NCBI RefSeq assembly: GCF_000499205.1
Contig: NZ_AWUK01000004.1
Location: 1-64,000, forward strand
Reading direction: 5' to 3'
Length of the DNA: 64,000 bases
Origin: Paenibacillus sp. MAEPY2
Lineage (GTDB): Bacteria > Bacillota > Bacilli > Paenibacillales > Paenibacillaceae
Below the pieces are notes generated by a model that was given only the letters and a program-made list of their open reading frames with translations, ran no database searches and had not been told where the DNA came from. Shown piece after piece: positions 1 through 8,139 of the stretch (the stretch's first letter is position 1; each line of letters opens with the position of its first letter). The position numbers and the translations under genes were made by a program.

Positions 1-43
1 CCAATGGCCTTGTCTCTTTGTATAGAATAATTAAAATGTCTGA

Positions 44-1345
44 TTATTTCACTGTACGTTCCTGTTCCAATTGATCATAGGACTGCTTAATGGTTGTTAA
101 TGTTTCTACATGACGATAGATATTGTTGACTGCGGTAACGAGAATACATAGCATGATCAAGCCTATTAACACTTTTTTCCCCAGCCCCTGACGAAGACCA
201 ATGACGAAGCCCCCACCGAGGAGGAAAAACGCAAACAGATAGTGTCCTGCGTACAGGTACATATCGTATTGAAATACCGCTAGCCCGAAACCAACAACGA
301 TATGAAGTACAAATGCAAACAGAATGTATGGCGCAAGAGTCCACACTTCCCGTTCACGGATGCCCTTAATAAACCCAGTAAGCGCCAGCAACAGGATAAA
401 AATACCCGTGAGCTGCACATAGATCGGATTCGAACGGGACAGGTCCGTTACAAACGCTACCATGCCCGGGTCCAGCAAATGCACTTTCGGTGACAGCATC
501 GGATTAATCGTTAGCAAGCTTAGAGCCTTCCAATGAACTGCGAACTGGAATGGAGTGGCATAGCTTGTTCCCCCATTTTGAATACCGAGCAACCAATTGC
601 TGACCCAACTGCGACCGCCAAACGCGATGTACTGAATCCCAGTCAATACTACGATGAAAGCAACGGCCAGCGCCATGATTCCGATATACTTTTTCCAACC
701 CGACTTGTTACGCCACGTCCGCAAATTGAAAAACATGGCGGCCGCAAATGGTACAATGTTGGTCGATGTCAGTCCGAAGTTAATGGATGCCAGCAGCGCA
801 TTCGGGATGTAACGGACATCTTTGCATTCACGGGTGTATTGCATGTACAGCACAGAGAACAGGATAACAAACTGAACATACGGATAGGAGTCCGGAATCA
901 ATGCAGTAAACATCAGATAGGAGCTAAAACCGAATAATAAAGCGAAAAGTAACGGTGTAGCGCTTTGTTTATCTTTTTGATTCAAGAACAGAAATACCAG
1001 CACAACCGAGCCCGCATTCACAAGTGACTGCAGGATAAGAAAGAACCAATTTCCGCCCAGTAATTGAGCACCTGCTTCAAGCGTAACCGCCAGAAATGAA
1101 ATTAACGGATGAATAACCGAAGAACTGTTGGCTCCATAATACATGGAAGGATCAAAGTTAAATAAATTAAGTGGGAACTGCGCCGTACTAAATGGCGTGT
1201 ATGACCCTAGAAGCTCTGCGTGATCTGCAATGTACGTCACGTAAGACCCGTTCATCAGACCGTAAAAAAGAGCAAAACCCGCAAACAGGCAAAATGCCGT
1301 CCAATTGGTTCTGCGATTAACAAATATGTAGTCCAAAAATTTCAT
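44..1345 (-). CDS. Polytopic membrane protein, GT-C glycosyltransferase-like
   Basis: This is a 433-residue, very hydrophobic protein with roughly ten membrane segments. An extended N-terminal outer loop (about residues 38-75) carries Asp and aromatic residues after the first helix. That layout is typical of GT-C enzymes, which use lipid-phosphate sugars on the outer face of the membrane. I see no closer family signature. It is the last visible gene of a run that starts with a UbiA-type phosphoribosyltransferase at 3574 and includes a HAD phosphatase and two SMR-like proteins. I therefore infer that it transfers a lipid-linked pentose to an extracytoplasmic acceptor. The start is the ATG at 1345, 25 bases after the previous stop. 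It could instead be a transporter or an O-unit modifying protein. Confidence 0.6.
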   Translation of the reverse strand: MKFLDYIFVNRRTNWTAFCLFAGFALFYGLMNGSYVTYIADHAELLGSYTPFSTAQFPLNLFNFDPSMYYGANSSSVIHPLISFLAVTLEAGAQLLGGNWFFLILQSLVNAGSVVLVFLFLNQKDKQSATPLLFALLFGFSSYLMFTALIPDSYPYVQFVILFSVLYMQYTRECKDVRYIPNALLASINFGLTSTNIVPFAAAMFFNLRTWRNKSGWKKYIGIMALAVAFIVVLTGIQYIAFGGRSWVSNWLLGIQNGGTSYATPFQFAVHWKALSLLTINPMLSPKVHLLDPGMVAFVTDLSRSNPIYVQLTGIFILLLALTGFIKGIREREVWTLAPYILFAFVLHIVVGFGLAVFQYDMYLYAGHYLFAFFLLGGGFVIGLRQGLGKKVLIGLIMLCILVTAVNNIYRHVETLTTIKQSYDQLEQERTVK

Positions 1346-1370
1346 GCGTTCACATCCAGTTTCAATTATT

Positions 1371-1691
1371 CTAGAAAACCAATAAACACAATCCGCCCAT
1401 AATACAAGCTACACCTATCCAGCGCAAAGGGCCTACGTTCTCCTTAAATGCAAACCGCGCTATAACGAGCGTCCATACATACGTTAAGGCATTGGCAGGC
1501 AGTACAACCGTTAACGGAAGAAATTTCAACAATACAATGTTCAGAAGCGCACCTGTACCATAGAATCCAAGCCCTATTAGAACATGCAGCTTTTTGCGGC
1601 TGGTGGCGTAGGCTTTCAGACCCGCTCCTCCCATCGCTCCACACAGGGTCATTGCGATCAGTACAGCAATCATCCAGCTATCGATCAACAC
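1371..1691 (-). CDS. SMR/EamA-type small membrane transporter, second of a pair
   Basis: This 106-residue protein has four predicted transmembrane helices and almost no soluble part, which is the size and layout of a small multidrug resistance or ArnE/ArnF-type half transporter. It has a GTG start and overlaps the preceding SMR-like gene by 14 bases, so the two are probably translationally coupled and may form a heterodimer. The neighbours make lipid-linked sugar precursors, so a flippase role for a polyprenyl-phosphate sugar is more plausible than drug efflux. That role is inference from context. No substrate-specific motif is visible. Confidence 0.65.
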   Translation of the reverse strand: MLIDSWMIAVLIAMTLCGAMGGAGLKAYATSRKKLHVLIGLGFYGTGALLNIVLLKFLPLTVVLPANALTYVWTLVIARFAFKENVGPLRWIGVACIMGGLCLLVF

Positions 1692-2007
1692 TGGTCAATG
1701 TCACCCCGATTCCAAGCAGCACGACAGCCGCCAACTTCTGCACCGTAATTTCTTCTCCTAGCAAAAAGTATCCATAGATTAGCGCAAACACGTAGCTGGC
1801 ACACATCAAAGGATAGGCCACAGACAGTTTTTCCAAAGCAAACGCCTTGATCATCAAAATGGCACCCAGTCCATAACAAAGAAAGCCGATGCCCAAATAG
1901 ATCCACTCAGTCAGACCCCACTTCCAGAACAGTTGGCCCGTCGCTGTAAGAAAGGCGGAGACCAACATCAATAACTTGCCTGTATGGCGCCCTCTTACCT
2001 CCCCCAC
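1678..2007 (-). CDS. SMR/EamA-type small membrane transporter, first of a pair
   Basis: This 109-residue protein has four transmembrane helices after a short basic N-terminus. The start is GTG at 2007, supported by a GGAGG Shine-Dalgarno eight bases upstream that lies inside the end of the HAD gene; the two coding regions overlap by 13 bases. The protein is related in layout, but not identical, to the next gene. This resembles paired systems such as ArnE/ArnF, in which two short subunits move undecaprenyl-phosphate-aminoarabinose across the membrane. By position I infer a lipid-linked pentose flippase. General small-molecule efflux cannot be excluded. Confidence 0.65.
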   Translation of the reverse strand: MGEVRGRHTGKLLMLVSAFLTATGQLFWKWGLTEWIYLGIGFLCYGLGAILMIKAFALEKLSVAYPLMCASYVFALIYGYFLLGEEITVQKLAAVVLLGIGVTLTSVDR

Positions 2008-2627
2008 GACAATGCCTCCATCTCCGGCACGCGCTTGTTAATAAAGTATCGCTGACTTACCAACTGCATCACTGGAAGATCGGATAAGGAGTCGGAATAG
2101 GAACAGGACTGATCATAATCAATCACCATTTTTTTCTCATCCAGATAGGCCTGAATTCGGCGAACCTTCTCATCCCCTTTGCAATTACTGCCTTCGATCC
2201 TACAGGTATAGCCATTCGGGTGACGAACCAGATCGGTACCTATGACATGATCCACCCAAGGGAAGTTTTTAAAATATTTCATATAGGCATGCGGAGATGC
2301 AGTCACCAGCAATACGTGGTAACCGGCTTCCTTACGATGCTGCATCTCTACACTTGCCTCCGCAAAAATGGCAGTACGGAGTCGCGTATCAAAAAAATGC
2401 TCCAGATCTTCTTCGGACATGCGCTCAATGCTCTTGAAATAGGAACGTTTAACACGTTCAACGCTCATCAGACCTGCCTTGAACAGCGCGGTATGAAATG
2501 CAATGACAGGCAATCTCCATACCTGCCACGGGTAACGCCGAACGCCGTAATGTACAAACTGAAACATGGAATCTCTGCGTATAATCGTTTTATCAATATC
2601 AAAGATGGCGACTTTCGTGCTTTTCAC
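1995..2627 (-). CDS. HAD-superfamily subfamily IB phosphatase
   Basis: This 210-residue cytoplasmic HAD hydrolase has motif I FDIDKTI (nucleophile Asp10, acid/base Asp12), motif II threonine in LLVTASP, a lysine in the NCKGDEK stretch, and motif IV YSDSLSDLP. This is the SerB-like IB arrangement. It starts with GTG at 2627, 32 bases after the UbiA-type gene, and overlaps the next gene. HAD-IB domains are sometimes found with UbiA-family proteins. Here the obvious substrate would be the 5-phosphate of polyprenylphosphoryl-5-phosphoribose made by that neighbour. The fold assignment is strong. The substrate is inferred. Confidence 0.75.
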   Translation of the reverse strand: MKSTKVAIFDIDKTIIRRDSMFQFVHYGVRRYPWQVWRLPVIAFHTALFKAGLMSVERVKRSYFKSIERMSEEDLEHFFDTRLRTAIFAEASVEMQHRKEAGYHVLLVTASPHAYMKYFKNFPWVDHVIGTDLVRHPNGYTCRIEGSNCKGDEKVRRIQAYLDEKKMVIDYDQSCSYSDSLSDLPVMQLVSQRYFINKRVPEMEALSWGR

Positions 2628-2659
2628 CCTGATCCCCTCTACCTTCCAGACTCTAACTT

Positions 2660-3574
2660 TTATTCAAAAATAGCAAAAATCAAAATAACACTGATGACAT
2701 ATAAAATGACCGTGATTAAGATAGGCTTGTCCTCAAATAGAACTCGATCCGGCGAACCACCTTGGTTCTTCATATGAATAAGATACAGATAACGGAACAT
2801 CCCGTATATGACCAATGGAATCGTCCACATTAAATGAATCGTGCGATCGGATGTGAACGTAAAAAGCGAATAGCTGATAATGGTCGCGGTTGTGACAATG
2901 GTATTAAACTGATCCAATAACGTAATCGAATAGTTATCCAGTACTTTACGGTGCGAACCGGTATTTCCCTCAAGCAGGGTAAGTTCATTCCTCCGTTTGC
3001 CAATAGCCAGGAATAAGGACAGCAGCATTGTACAAATGAGGAACCACGGCGTAAATGGCACATGAATCAGCACGCCACCCGCAATCGCTCGAAGCACAAA
3101 TCCAGCCGCAATAGTCATCATATCCAAAATAACGAGATGTTTCAGCACAAATGAGTACGACACATTCAATAGGAAATAAACAATACATAACACTCCGAAT
3201 AACGGGTTCATCACAAAGGCTGTCCCGACGGAAAGAATCAGCAGCAGAACTCCGAATACCATAGCGTGAGCCGGGTTGACCTGTCCAGAAGCAAGGGGAC
3301 GGAACATCTTCACCGGATGCTGACGATCTCTGTCGCGATCTACATAATCGTTTAAAATATAAACGCAGCCTGCAACCAGGCTAAATAAAATAAAACCTAA
3401 CAAAGTCGATAGAATCGTCTCCGTCCGAATTTCCTCAAAAGAGAAAAGCAGTGCGGCAAACAATAGCAAATTTTTGGTCCATTGTTTCGGCCTCAACAGT
3501 TTAAGCAAACCTGAAAAGGTATTACCTGTTCCTGCAGCAGGTGTGGACACGGTATTGGTACGAGATGATAACAA
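2660..3574 (-). CDS. UbiA-family polyprenyl-phosphate phosphoribosyltransferase (DPPR synthase-like)
   Basis: This protein of about 304 residues has eight or nine membrane helices. Its catalytic signature is NDYVDRDRDRQHP at residues 75-87, followed by the FRPLASG block. It also carries RPKQWTKN near residue 28, an LKH element, and AIAGG preceding a PWF element. As I recall them, these blocks are those of mycobacterial Rv3806c, which joins PRPP to decaprenyl phosphate, rather than of menaquinone or heme prenyltransferases. I chose the TTG at 3574 because a GGAAGGGAG site sits nine bases upstream. The ATG at 3616 would lie only about eight bases from the predicted transcription start. It leads an operon with phosphatase, flippase-like and glycosyltransferase-like genes. 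Confidence 0.75.
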   Translation of the reverse strand: MLSSRTNTVSTPAAGTGNTFSGLLKLLRPKQWTKNLLLFAALLFSFEEIRTETILSTLLGFILFSLVAGCVYILNDYVDRDRDRQHPVKMFRPLASGQVNPAHAMVFGVLLLILSVGTAFVMNPLFGVLCIVYFLLNVSYSFVLKHLVILDMMTIAAGFVLRAIAGGVLIHVPFTPWFLICTMLLSLFLAIGKRRNELTLLEGNTGSHRKVLDNYSITLLDQFNTIVTTATIISYSLFTFTSDRTIHLMWTIPLVIYGMFRYLYLIHMKNQGGSPDRVLFEDKPILITVILYVISVILIFAIFE

Positions 3575-3630
3575 TTTCCATAACTCCCTTCCAAAGCAAC
3601 TTCTGACTAAATACATAACGTAAAGATTTA

Positions 3631-3659
3631 ATCATATGTTGCTTGTATAATTTTGTAAA
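3631..3659 (-). promoter_or_regulatory. SigA-type promoter for the UbiA-led operon
   Basis: On the minus strand, a -35 box TTTACA (3654-3659) and a -10 box TATGAT (3631-3636) are separated by exactly 17 bases. The predicted start is near 3624, giving a leader of about 50 bases to the TTG start at 3574. It lies directly after the terminator of the preceding aminotransferase gene, so the five-gene run probably has its own transcript. Confidence 0.65.
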
Positions 3660-3692
3660 GGGATTACAGGAAGAATTTATAATTTTTTGCAT

Positions 3693-3720
3693 AAAAAAAG
3701 AGACCGTTTCCGGTCTCTTT
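3693..3720 (-). terminator. Rho-independent terminator of the aminotransferase gene
   Basis: A perfect ten-base stem (AAAGAGACCG with its complement) closes a four-base loop and runs into a T tract on the minus strand, about 33 bases after the stop codon at 3753. Confidence 0.9.
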
Positions 3721-3752
3721 TAGCTACATCATTATGATGATGTGAACTTAAA

Positions 3753-5006
3753 TTAAAATTCGAATTGCACGTCGCTCAGGCGGCGTTTAATTTCAGCGAT
3801 AACACGTTTCTCTTCTTCTTCCCCTTTAGCTTCAAAGGTAACGGAGAAACGAACAAAGTTACCGGCATCATCCCAAGGAACCGAGGAGATCAGTTTCTCA
3901 CGGATCAGGAACTGGGAGAAGTCTTCGCCGGATTCAAAGCGGCGGCCACCCACAATCCCTTTTGGCGCTTCAACATACAGGAAGAAGGAACCTTTAGGTT
4001 TTTCAGCCTGGAAGCCCAGCTCATTCAGTGCAGCTACCAGCAGGTCATGACGACGGGAATATTTCTCCGCGATTTTTTCCGTGATTTCCGGATGGTTCAA
4101 TCCATAGGCAGCAGCCTTCTGGATCGCGATGAACTGACCGGAGTCATTGTTGTCTTTTACGTCACTGAATGCTTTTACAACAAGCGGGTTACCTGCTACA
4201 AAACCAATTCTCCAGCCTGTCATGTTGTAGGACTTGGACAAGGAGTGCAGTTCTACGCCAACATCCTTCGCACCAGGTACGGACAGGAAGCTGAACGGTT
4301 TTTTGCCGTCATATGTCAGTGCTGCATACGGAGCATCATGAACAACGACAACGCTGTATTTCTTCGCCCATTCAACCACTTCCGTAAAGAACTCCACCGT
4401 TGCACTCGCACCCGTTGGGTTATTCGGATAGTTCAGATAGAGCAACTTCGCACGTTTTGCAATATCTTCCGGAATGGCCGTCAGGTCAGGCAGGAAGTTG
4501 TTCTCCTTGGTCAATTGAATGTTGAATACTTCCCCACCCAGGTATTTGGTGTGTGTACCCATAACCGGATATCCTGGCACGGTCATGATCGTTACATCAC
4601 CTGGATTGATGAAGCAGGAAGGCATCATAGCCAAAGCCGGCTTGGAACCGATGGAATGCACGATTTCAGTTGATGGGTCGATACCCTCTACATTAAATAC
4701 ATTTTTCAGGTAAGCAGCAGCCGCTTCCTTGAATTCCGGAATACCGTTATCCGCATAACCACGGTTCTCGGGTTTGGAGGCTTGCTCCGCCAATGCAGCT
4801 ACGATGCCTGCATCTGCCATCTCGTCCGGTTCACCTACGCCGAGGTCAATCAGTTCTACATTAGGAAAATCTTTTTTAGCCGAAGCTTTGGCACGTTTGA
4901 TTTTCTCGAATTTATAGATGTTGGTGTCTTTACCATAGTTGGAGCCGCCAATACGGTCGGCAAAATTAGTCTGAATGTACGTTTCCTGATATTTATCGAT
5001 ACTCAT
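3753..5006 (-). CDS. dapL: LL-diaminopimelate aminotransferase (class I/II fold)
   Basis: This PLP-dependent aminotransferase of about 417 residues is predicted to convert tetrahydrodipicolinate to LL-diaminopimelate in one step for lysine and peptidoglycan. Visible features are the YADNGIPEFKEA substrate-loop region, the NYPNNPTGA aspartate/asparagine motif, and the PLP lysine in HSLSKSYNMTGWRIG. I prefer the ATG at 5006, which has GAGGAG about 12 bases upstream. The ATG at 5018 directly abuts that site. It is monocistronic, with its own candidate promoter and terminator. The MurE in this window carries the meso-DAP motif, so DAP is needed. Family assignment within fold-type I rests on recall of close relatives, so another acceptor specificity is possible. 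Confidence 0.75.
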   Translation of the reverse strand: MSIDKYQETYIQTNFADRIGGSNYGKDTNIYKFEKIKRAKASAKKDFPNVELIDLGVGEPDEMADAGIVAALAEQASKPENRGYADNGIPEFKEAAAAYLKNVFNVEGIDPSTEIVHSIGSKPALAMMPSCFINPGDVTIMTVPGYPVMGTHTKYLGGEVFNIQLTKENNFLPDLTAIPEDIAKRAKLLYLNYPNNPTGASATVEFFTEVVEWAKKYSVVVVHDAPYAALTYDGKKPFSFLSVPGAKDVGVELHSLSKSYNMTGWRIGFVAGNPLVVKAFSDVKDNNDSGQFIAIQKAAAYGLNHPEITEKIAEKYSRRHDLLVAALNELGFQAEKPKGSFFLYVEAPKGIVGGRRFESGEDFSQFLIREKLISSVPWDDAGNFVRFSVTFEAKGEEEEKRVIAEIKRRLSDVQFEF

Positions 5007-5043
5007 GATTTTGTTCATCTCCTCATTTGACGCAAATTTCTAC

Positions 5044-5072
5044 ACTTTAATATGAAGCATTTGCGCGTTCAA
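5044..5072 (-). promoter_or_regulatory. Candidate SigA promoter upstream of dapL
   Basis: TTGAAC (5067-5072) and TAAAGT (5044-5049) on the minus strand are separated by 17 bases in the 109-base gap between rluD and dapL. The -10 box matches the consensus at four of six positions. Confidence 0.4.
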
Positions 5073-5115
5073 AACCATGGACAAATTATCCGAACATTTG
5101 TACTTTCTCGAGCTG

Positions 5116-6099
5116 TCAGCGACTACGCAATGAGGCCAGAACATCTTCCATATCCTGCGGAAGCGGCGCTGTAAACTCAAGGTATTCTCCGGTCGTTGGA
5201 TGTACAAAACCGAGAATCGCAGCATGCAGAGCCTGTCCCTGCATTTTGATCCCTTTATTACGGCCATACGTCGGATCTCCAACAAGCGGATGACCAATGA
5301 ACTTCATGTGAACACGAATCTGGTGGGTACGTCCTGTCTCCAGCTTCAGTTCCAACAATGTGTAGTCATTGATGCGCTCCGTGACAGTAAAATGCGTGAC
5401 CGCATGTTTACTGTTCCGCTCTGTAACGGTGTACATTTTGCGATCATTGGTATCTCGACCAATCGGTGCATCAATGGTTCCCTGATCGTGACTAAGATGC
5501 CCATGAACGAGTGCAATATATCGTCTATTCACACTATGCTCTTTGAGCTGAGCGGCCAACGAAGCATGAGCACGATCATTTTTGGCAGCCATAATCAATC
5601 CTGATGTGTCCTTATCAATCCGATGCACAATACCGGGACGTAGCTCTCCGTTAATGCCTGAGAGATCTTTACAGTGATACATCAGTGCATTAACAAGTGT
5701 TCCCGACGTATGCCCTGGTGCTGGATGTACAACCAGGCCACGCTGTTTGTTAATAACGATCAAATCACTGTCTTCATATACCACTTCAAGCGGAATGTCT
5801 TCAGCAATAATCTCCACAGTCGTCGGCTCCGGAATCAGAAGCTCTATCAGATCACCTTCAAATAATTTGGCGTTGGCTTTGACTTTAGCCCCATTCACCG
5901 TTACGAACCCGTCTCCGATCCATAATTGAACTTGAGAGCGCGATACGTTATCCATGGATTCTGTAATATATTTGTCAATTCGTTCCCTATTATGTTCTGC
6001 GGCAACCTTCCATTCCATACGATCATTGTCATTCAAGAGTTCATCGTCATGCGTTGACGTATCTCCGTTAATTTGTTCTTCATTTTGCGATTTACTCAT
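5116..6099 (-). CDS. RluA/RluD-family 23S rRNA pseudouridine synthase
   Basis: This 327-residue enzyme is predicted to isomerise uridines in large-subunit rRNA. An acidic N-terminal extension is followed by an S4 RNA-binding domain (about residues 35-95). The catalytic domain contains HRIDKDTSGLI, whose Asp is the nucleophile, and the TGRTHQIRVH block. I chose the ATG at 6099, which overlaps the end of lspA by eight bases and has GAAGGGA ten bases upstream. An in-frame ATG nine bases earlier sits on top of that site. The lspA-rluD pairing matches lspA-ylyB of Bacillus subtilis. Confidence 0.9.
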   Translation of the reverse strand: MSKSQNEEQINGDTSTHDDELLNDNDRMEWKVAAEHNRERIDKYITESMDNVSRSQVQLWIGDGFVTVNGAKVKANAKLFEGDLIELLIPEPTTVEIIAEDIPLEVVYEDSDLIVINKQRGLVVHPAPGHTSGTLVNALMYHCKDLSGINGELRPGIVHRIDKDTSGLIMAAKNDRAHASLAAQLKEHSVNRRYIALVHGHLSHDQGTIDAPIGRDTNDRKMYTVTERNSKHAVTHFTVTERINDYTLLELKLETGRTHQIRVHMKFIGHPLVGDPTYGRNKGIKMQGQALHAAILGFVHPTTGEYLEFTAPLPQDMEDVLASLRSR

Positions 6100-6586
6100 G
6101 ATGTTCATTCCCTTCGACCTTTGCGGCAGCTTTCTCGCGCCGTCCTTCAAGCAGCGTTTCCACAATAATCAGTACCACACCGATACAGATCGCCGAATCG
6201 GCTATGTTGAAAATGGGAAACGTGTAGCTTCCAAAATTAAGCTGGATAAAATCGACAACCTCTCCGGTCAAAGCCCGATCCAGGAAGTTACCAATAGCTC
6301 CCCCAAGCACCAAACTAAGCGCCACGGGCAGCAATTTGTGCGGAGTATCTTTTACCTTTTGCAAATACCAAACCAAAGCCACCACCACTACCAGCGTAAC
6401 CACAATAAAGAACCAGCGTTGATCCTGCAAAATACCAAAGGCTGCACCTGAGTTGCGATGTGATGTGATGACAAAGAAATTGCCAATCACCGGAATTTCA
6501 TCTCTAAGTTCCATCCGGGTTGCAATTAGGAACTTCGTTCCCTGATCGACTAAAAATACGATAAAAGCGAGGATATAATACACCAC
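6092..6586 (-). CDS. lspA: Lipoprotein signal peptidase (signal peptidase II)
   Basis: This 164-residue membrane aspartyl protease cleaves the signal peptide of prolipoproteins after lipidation. Four helices are visible. The NSGAAFG motif lies near residue 45. The catalytic aspartates are Asp103 in GNFLDR and Asp130 in FNIADSA. The start is GTG at 6586, with GGAGTGA about nine bases upstream; a second GTG follows immediately. It is coupled to the pseudouridine synthase by an eight-base overlap. Its likely clients in this window are OppA and the YlaJ-type lipoprotein. Confidence 0.95.
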   Translation of the reverse strand: MVYYILAFIVFLVDQGTKFLIATRMELRDEIPVIGNFFVITSHRNSGAAFGILQDQRWFFIVVTLVVVVALVWYLQKVKDTPHKLLPVALSLVLGGAIGNFLDRALTGEVVDFIQLNFGSYTFPIFNIADSAICIGVVLIIVETLLEGRREKAAAKVEGNEHHE

Positions 6587-6806
6587 GTTTGTTTGTCACT
6601 CCGTTCTTGTCTTTTCCAAACGATACCAGGCTTAACGCCAGACTTGTTCATTGTAGCACAGCTGTTTGGAAATCGTCCACGACGCGGTACGCCGCGGTCC
6701 GGATGGCAAAAACGATAACATTTCCCTTCTGTAAATCTGCACGAAATGGTACATCCTACAACAGAGACAAAATCCGGAGTCCATACGGAACAGAAAGGGG
6801 AAAACG

Positions 6807-7544
6807 ATGTCACATTTCACTGCCAAACAACTGCAATTGTTACGTTCCCAACTGATAACCGAAAAGCGTGATATTGAACATAGACTGGAGCAAAACGAAC
6901 ATTATGGTCTTGGTGACTCCATGAAACTCCAGACAGGTGAATTATCACCGATTGACAACCATCCGGGTGATATCGCTACCGAAATGTATGAACGCGAAAA
7001 GGATATTTCGCTGCTGGAGCATGATGAATTTCAACTGGAGCGCATTGATTCTGCCCTGCATTCCATCGAGGAAGGACATTATGGAACATGCGCCGTGTGT
7101 CAGCAGCCCATCCCTTATGATCGCATGCAAGCTGTTCCTTACACCAAGTATTGCAAAAAGCATCAACCCGAAACCGTTGTCTCCGAAAATCGTCCTGTCG
7201 AGGAAGAATTCCTCGCTCCGGCCTTTGGCCGCACAAGCCTGGATGAACGGGATGACCAGAACGGCTTCGACGGCGAAGATGCGTGGCAGATTGTTGAAAG
7301 TTGGGGTACCTCCAACACGCCAGCCATGGCTGAGGGACGGGACATCGACAGTTATGATGTTATGGCGATTGAAGCCACAGACGAAGTCGAGGGATGCGTT
7401 GAAGCATATGAGAGCTTTGTCGCAACCGATATCTACGGTCATGATGTGTCCATCGTGCGCAATCGGCAATATCGACAGTATCTGGAGAACCGTGAAGGCG
7501 AAGGACTGTTAGAACCGGATTTCGATTCGGACGATTCGTATTGA
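6807..7544 (+). CDS. YteA-family sporulation protein (TraR/DksA zinc finger)
   Basis: This 245-residue acidic protein has an N-terminal coiled-coil region (about residues 1-90). A DksA-type finger reads CAVC, 17 residues, then CKKH, a CxxC-CxxH arrangement usual for the Bacillus YteA/YlyA group. A long acidic C-terminal tail follows and ends in an Asp-rich segment. DksA relatives bind the secondary channel of RNA polymerase; the role of this branch is not settled. The start is ATG at 6807 after AAAGGGG. In B. subtilis the related ylyA also lies between ileS and lspA, but here the gene points the other way. Confidence 0.85.
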   Translation: MSHFTAKQLQLLRSQLITEKRDIEHRLEQNEHYGLGDSMKLQTGELSPIDNHPGDIATEMYEREKDISLLEHDEFQLERIDSALHSIEEGHYGTCAVCQQPIPYDRMQAVPYTKYCKKHQPETVVSENRPVEEEFLAPAFGRTSLDERDDQNGFDGEDAWQIVESWGTSNTPAMAEGRDIDSYDVMAIEATDEVEGCVEAYESFVATDIYGHDVSIVRNRQYRQYLENREGEGLLEPDFDSDDSY

Positions 7545-7556
7545 TCACTTGACTGA

Positions 7557-7910
7557 CTAATATGTGTTCAACTCCAGCTGTCGTTGCACAATTCGCACAA
7601 TATCTGCAATGTAATCACCTACAATGGGCAGATTAAGAGCCCCAAGAACCTGTAACACATAAATGATCGTGGCTGCAAAAAAGGTAAACCCGATTGCGAT
7701 CCCCACGCCGCGTGCTGCTCCGGACAACAGATTAAGTCCAATCAGCTTCCATGGCCGGTTCAGCAATTCTGTGTACTGCGCGATCCGTGAACGTTCGAGC
7801 TCATTGGCGAGCCGGTTGGTGAGCGTATGAAGTTCTTCAATTTTGTCCTCTGCATTCTTGGAATGCGTGGATTCTGAATTCAATGGTGATCGGCTATCCT
7901 GTTCGTTCAT
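7557..7910 (-). CDS. DUF5665-type membrane protein
   Basis: This 117-residue protein has a polar, partly helical N-terminal half (about residues 1-52). Two hydrophobic segments follow at about 55-72 and 74-95, with a short amphipathic C-terminus. The arrangement matches the DUF5665 family of spore-forming Firmicutes, for which I know no function. It lies downstream of ileS behind a terminator-like hairpin, and converges on the YteA-like gene with only 12 bases between the stops. Confidence 0.7.
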   Translation of the reverse strand: MNEQDSRSPLNSESTHSKNAEDKIEELHTLTNRLANELERSRIAQYTELLNRPWKLIGLNLLSGAARGVGIAIGFTFFAATIIYVLQVLGALNLPIVGDYIADIVRIVQRQLELNTY

Positions 7911-7975
7911 AATTTACTCAGTTCCTTTGATGTATATAGAGTGTTTGCACAATAGAAATCATTGCCCATTTGCTG

Positions 7976-8028
7976 AAAAACCAAACGAGCCAGGACACAG
8001 GATTCTTCTCCTGCATCTGAGGCTCGTT
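7976..8028 (-). terminator. Probable terminator of ileS
   Basis: An eight-base outer stem (7984-7991 with 8021-8028) encloses an inner CAGGA/TCCTG stem and is followed on the minus strand by TGGTTTTT. It lies about 110 bases after the ileS stop. The T tract is interrupted, so the call is moderate. Confidence 0.55.
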
Positions 8029-8139
8029 GGCATTTCTGTCTCTATATACTGTCCTATTTGAAATAGAGTTACTCTGTCTCCGTTAAAGTCTGACAAAGCT
8101 ATCCTTTCTTCAGGACCACCTTACGTGAAAATTACTGTA

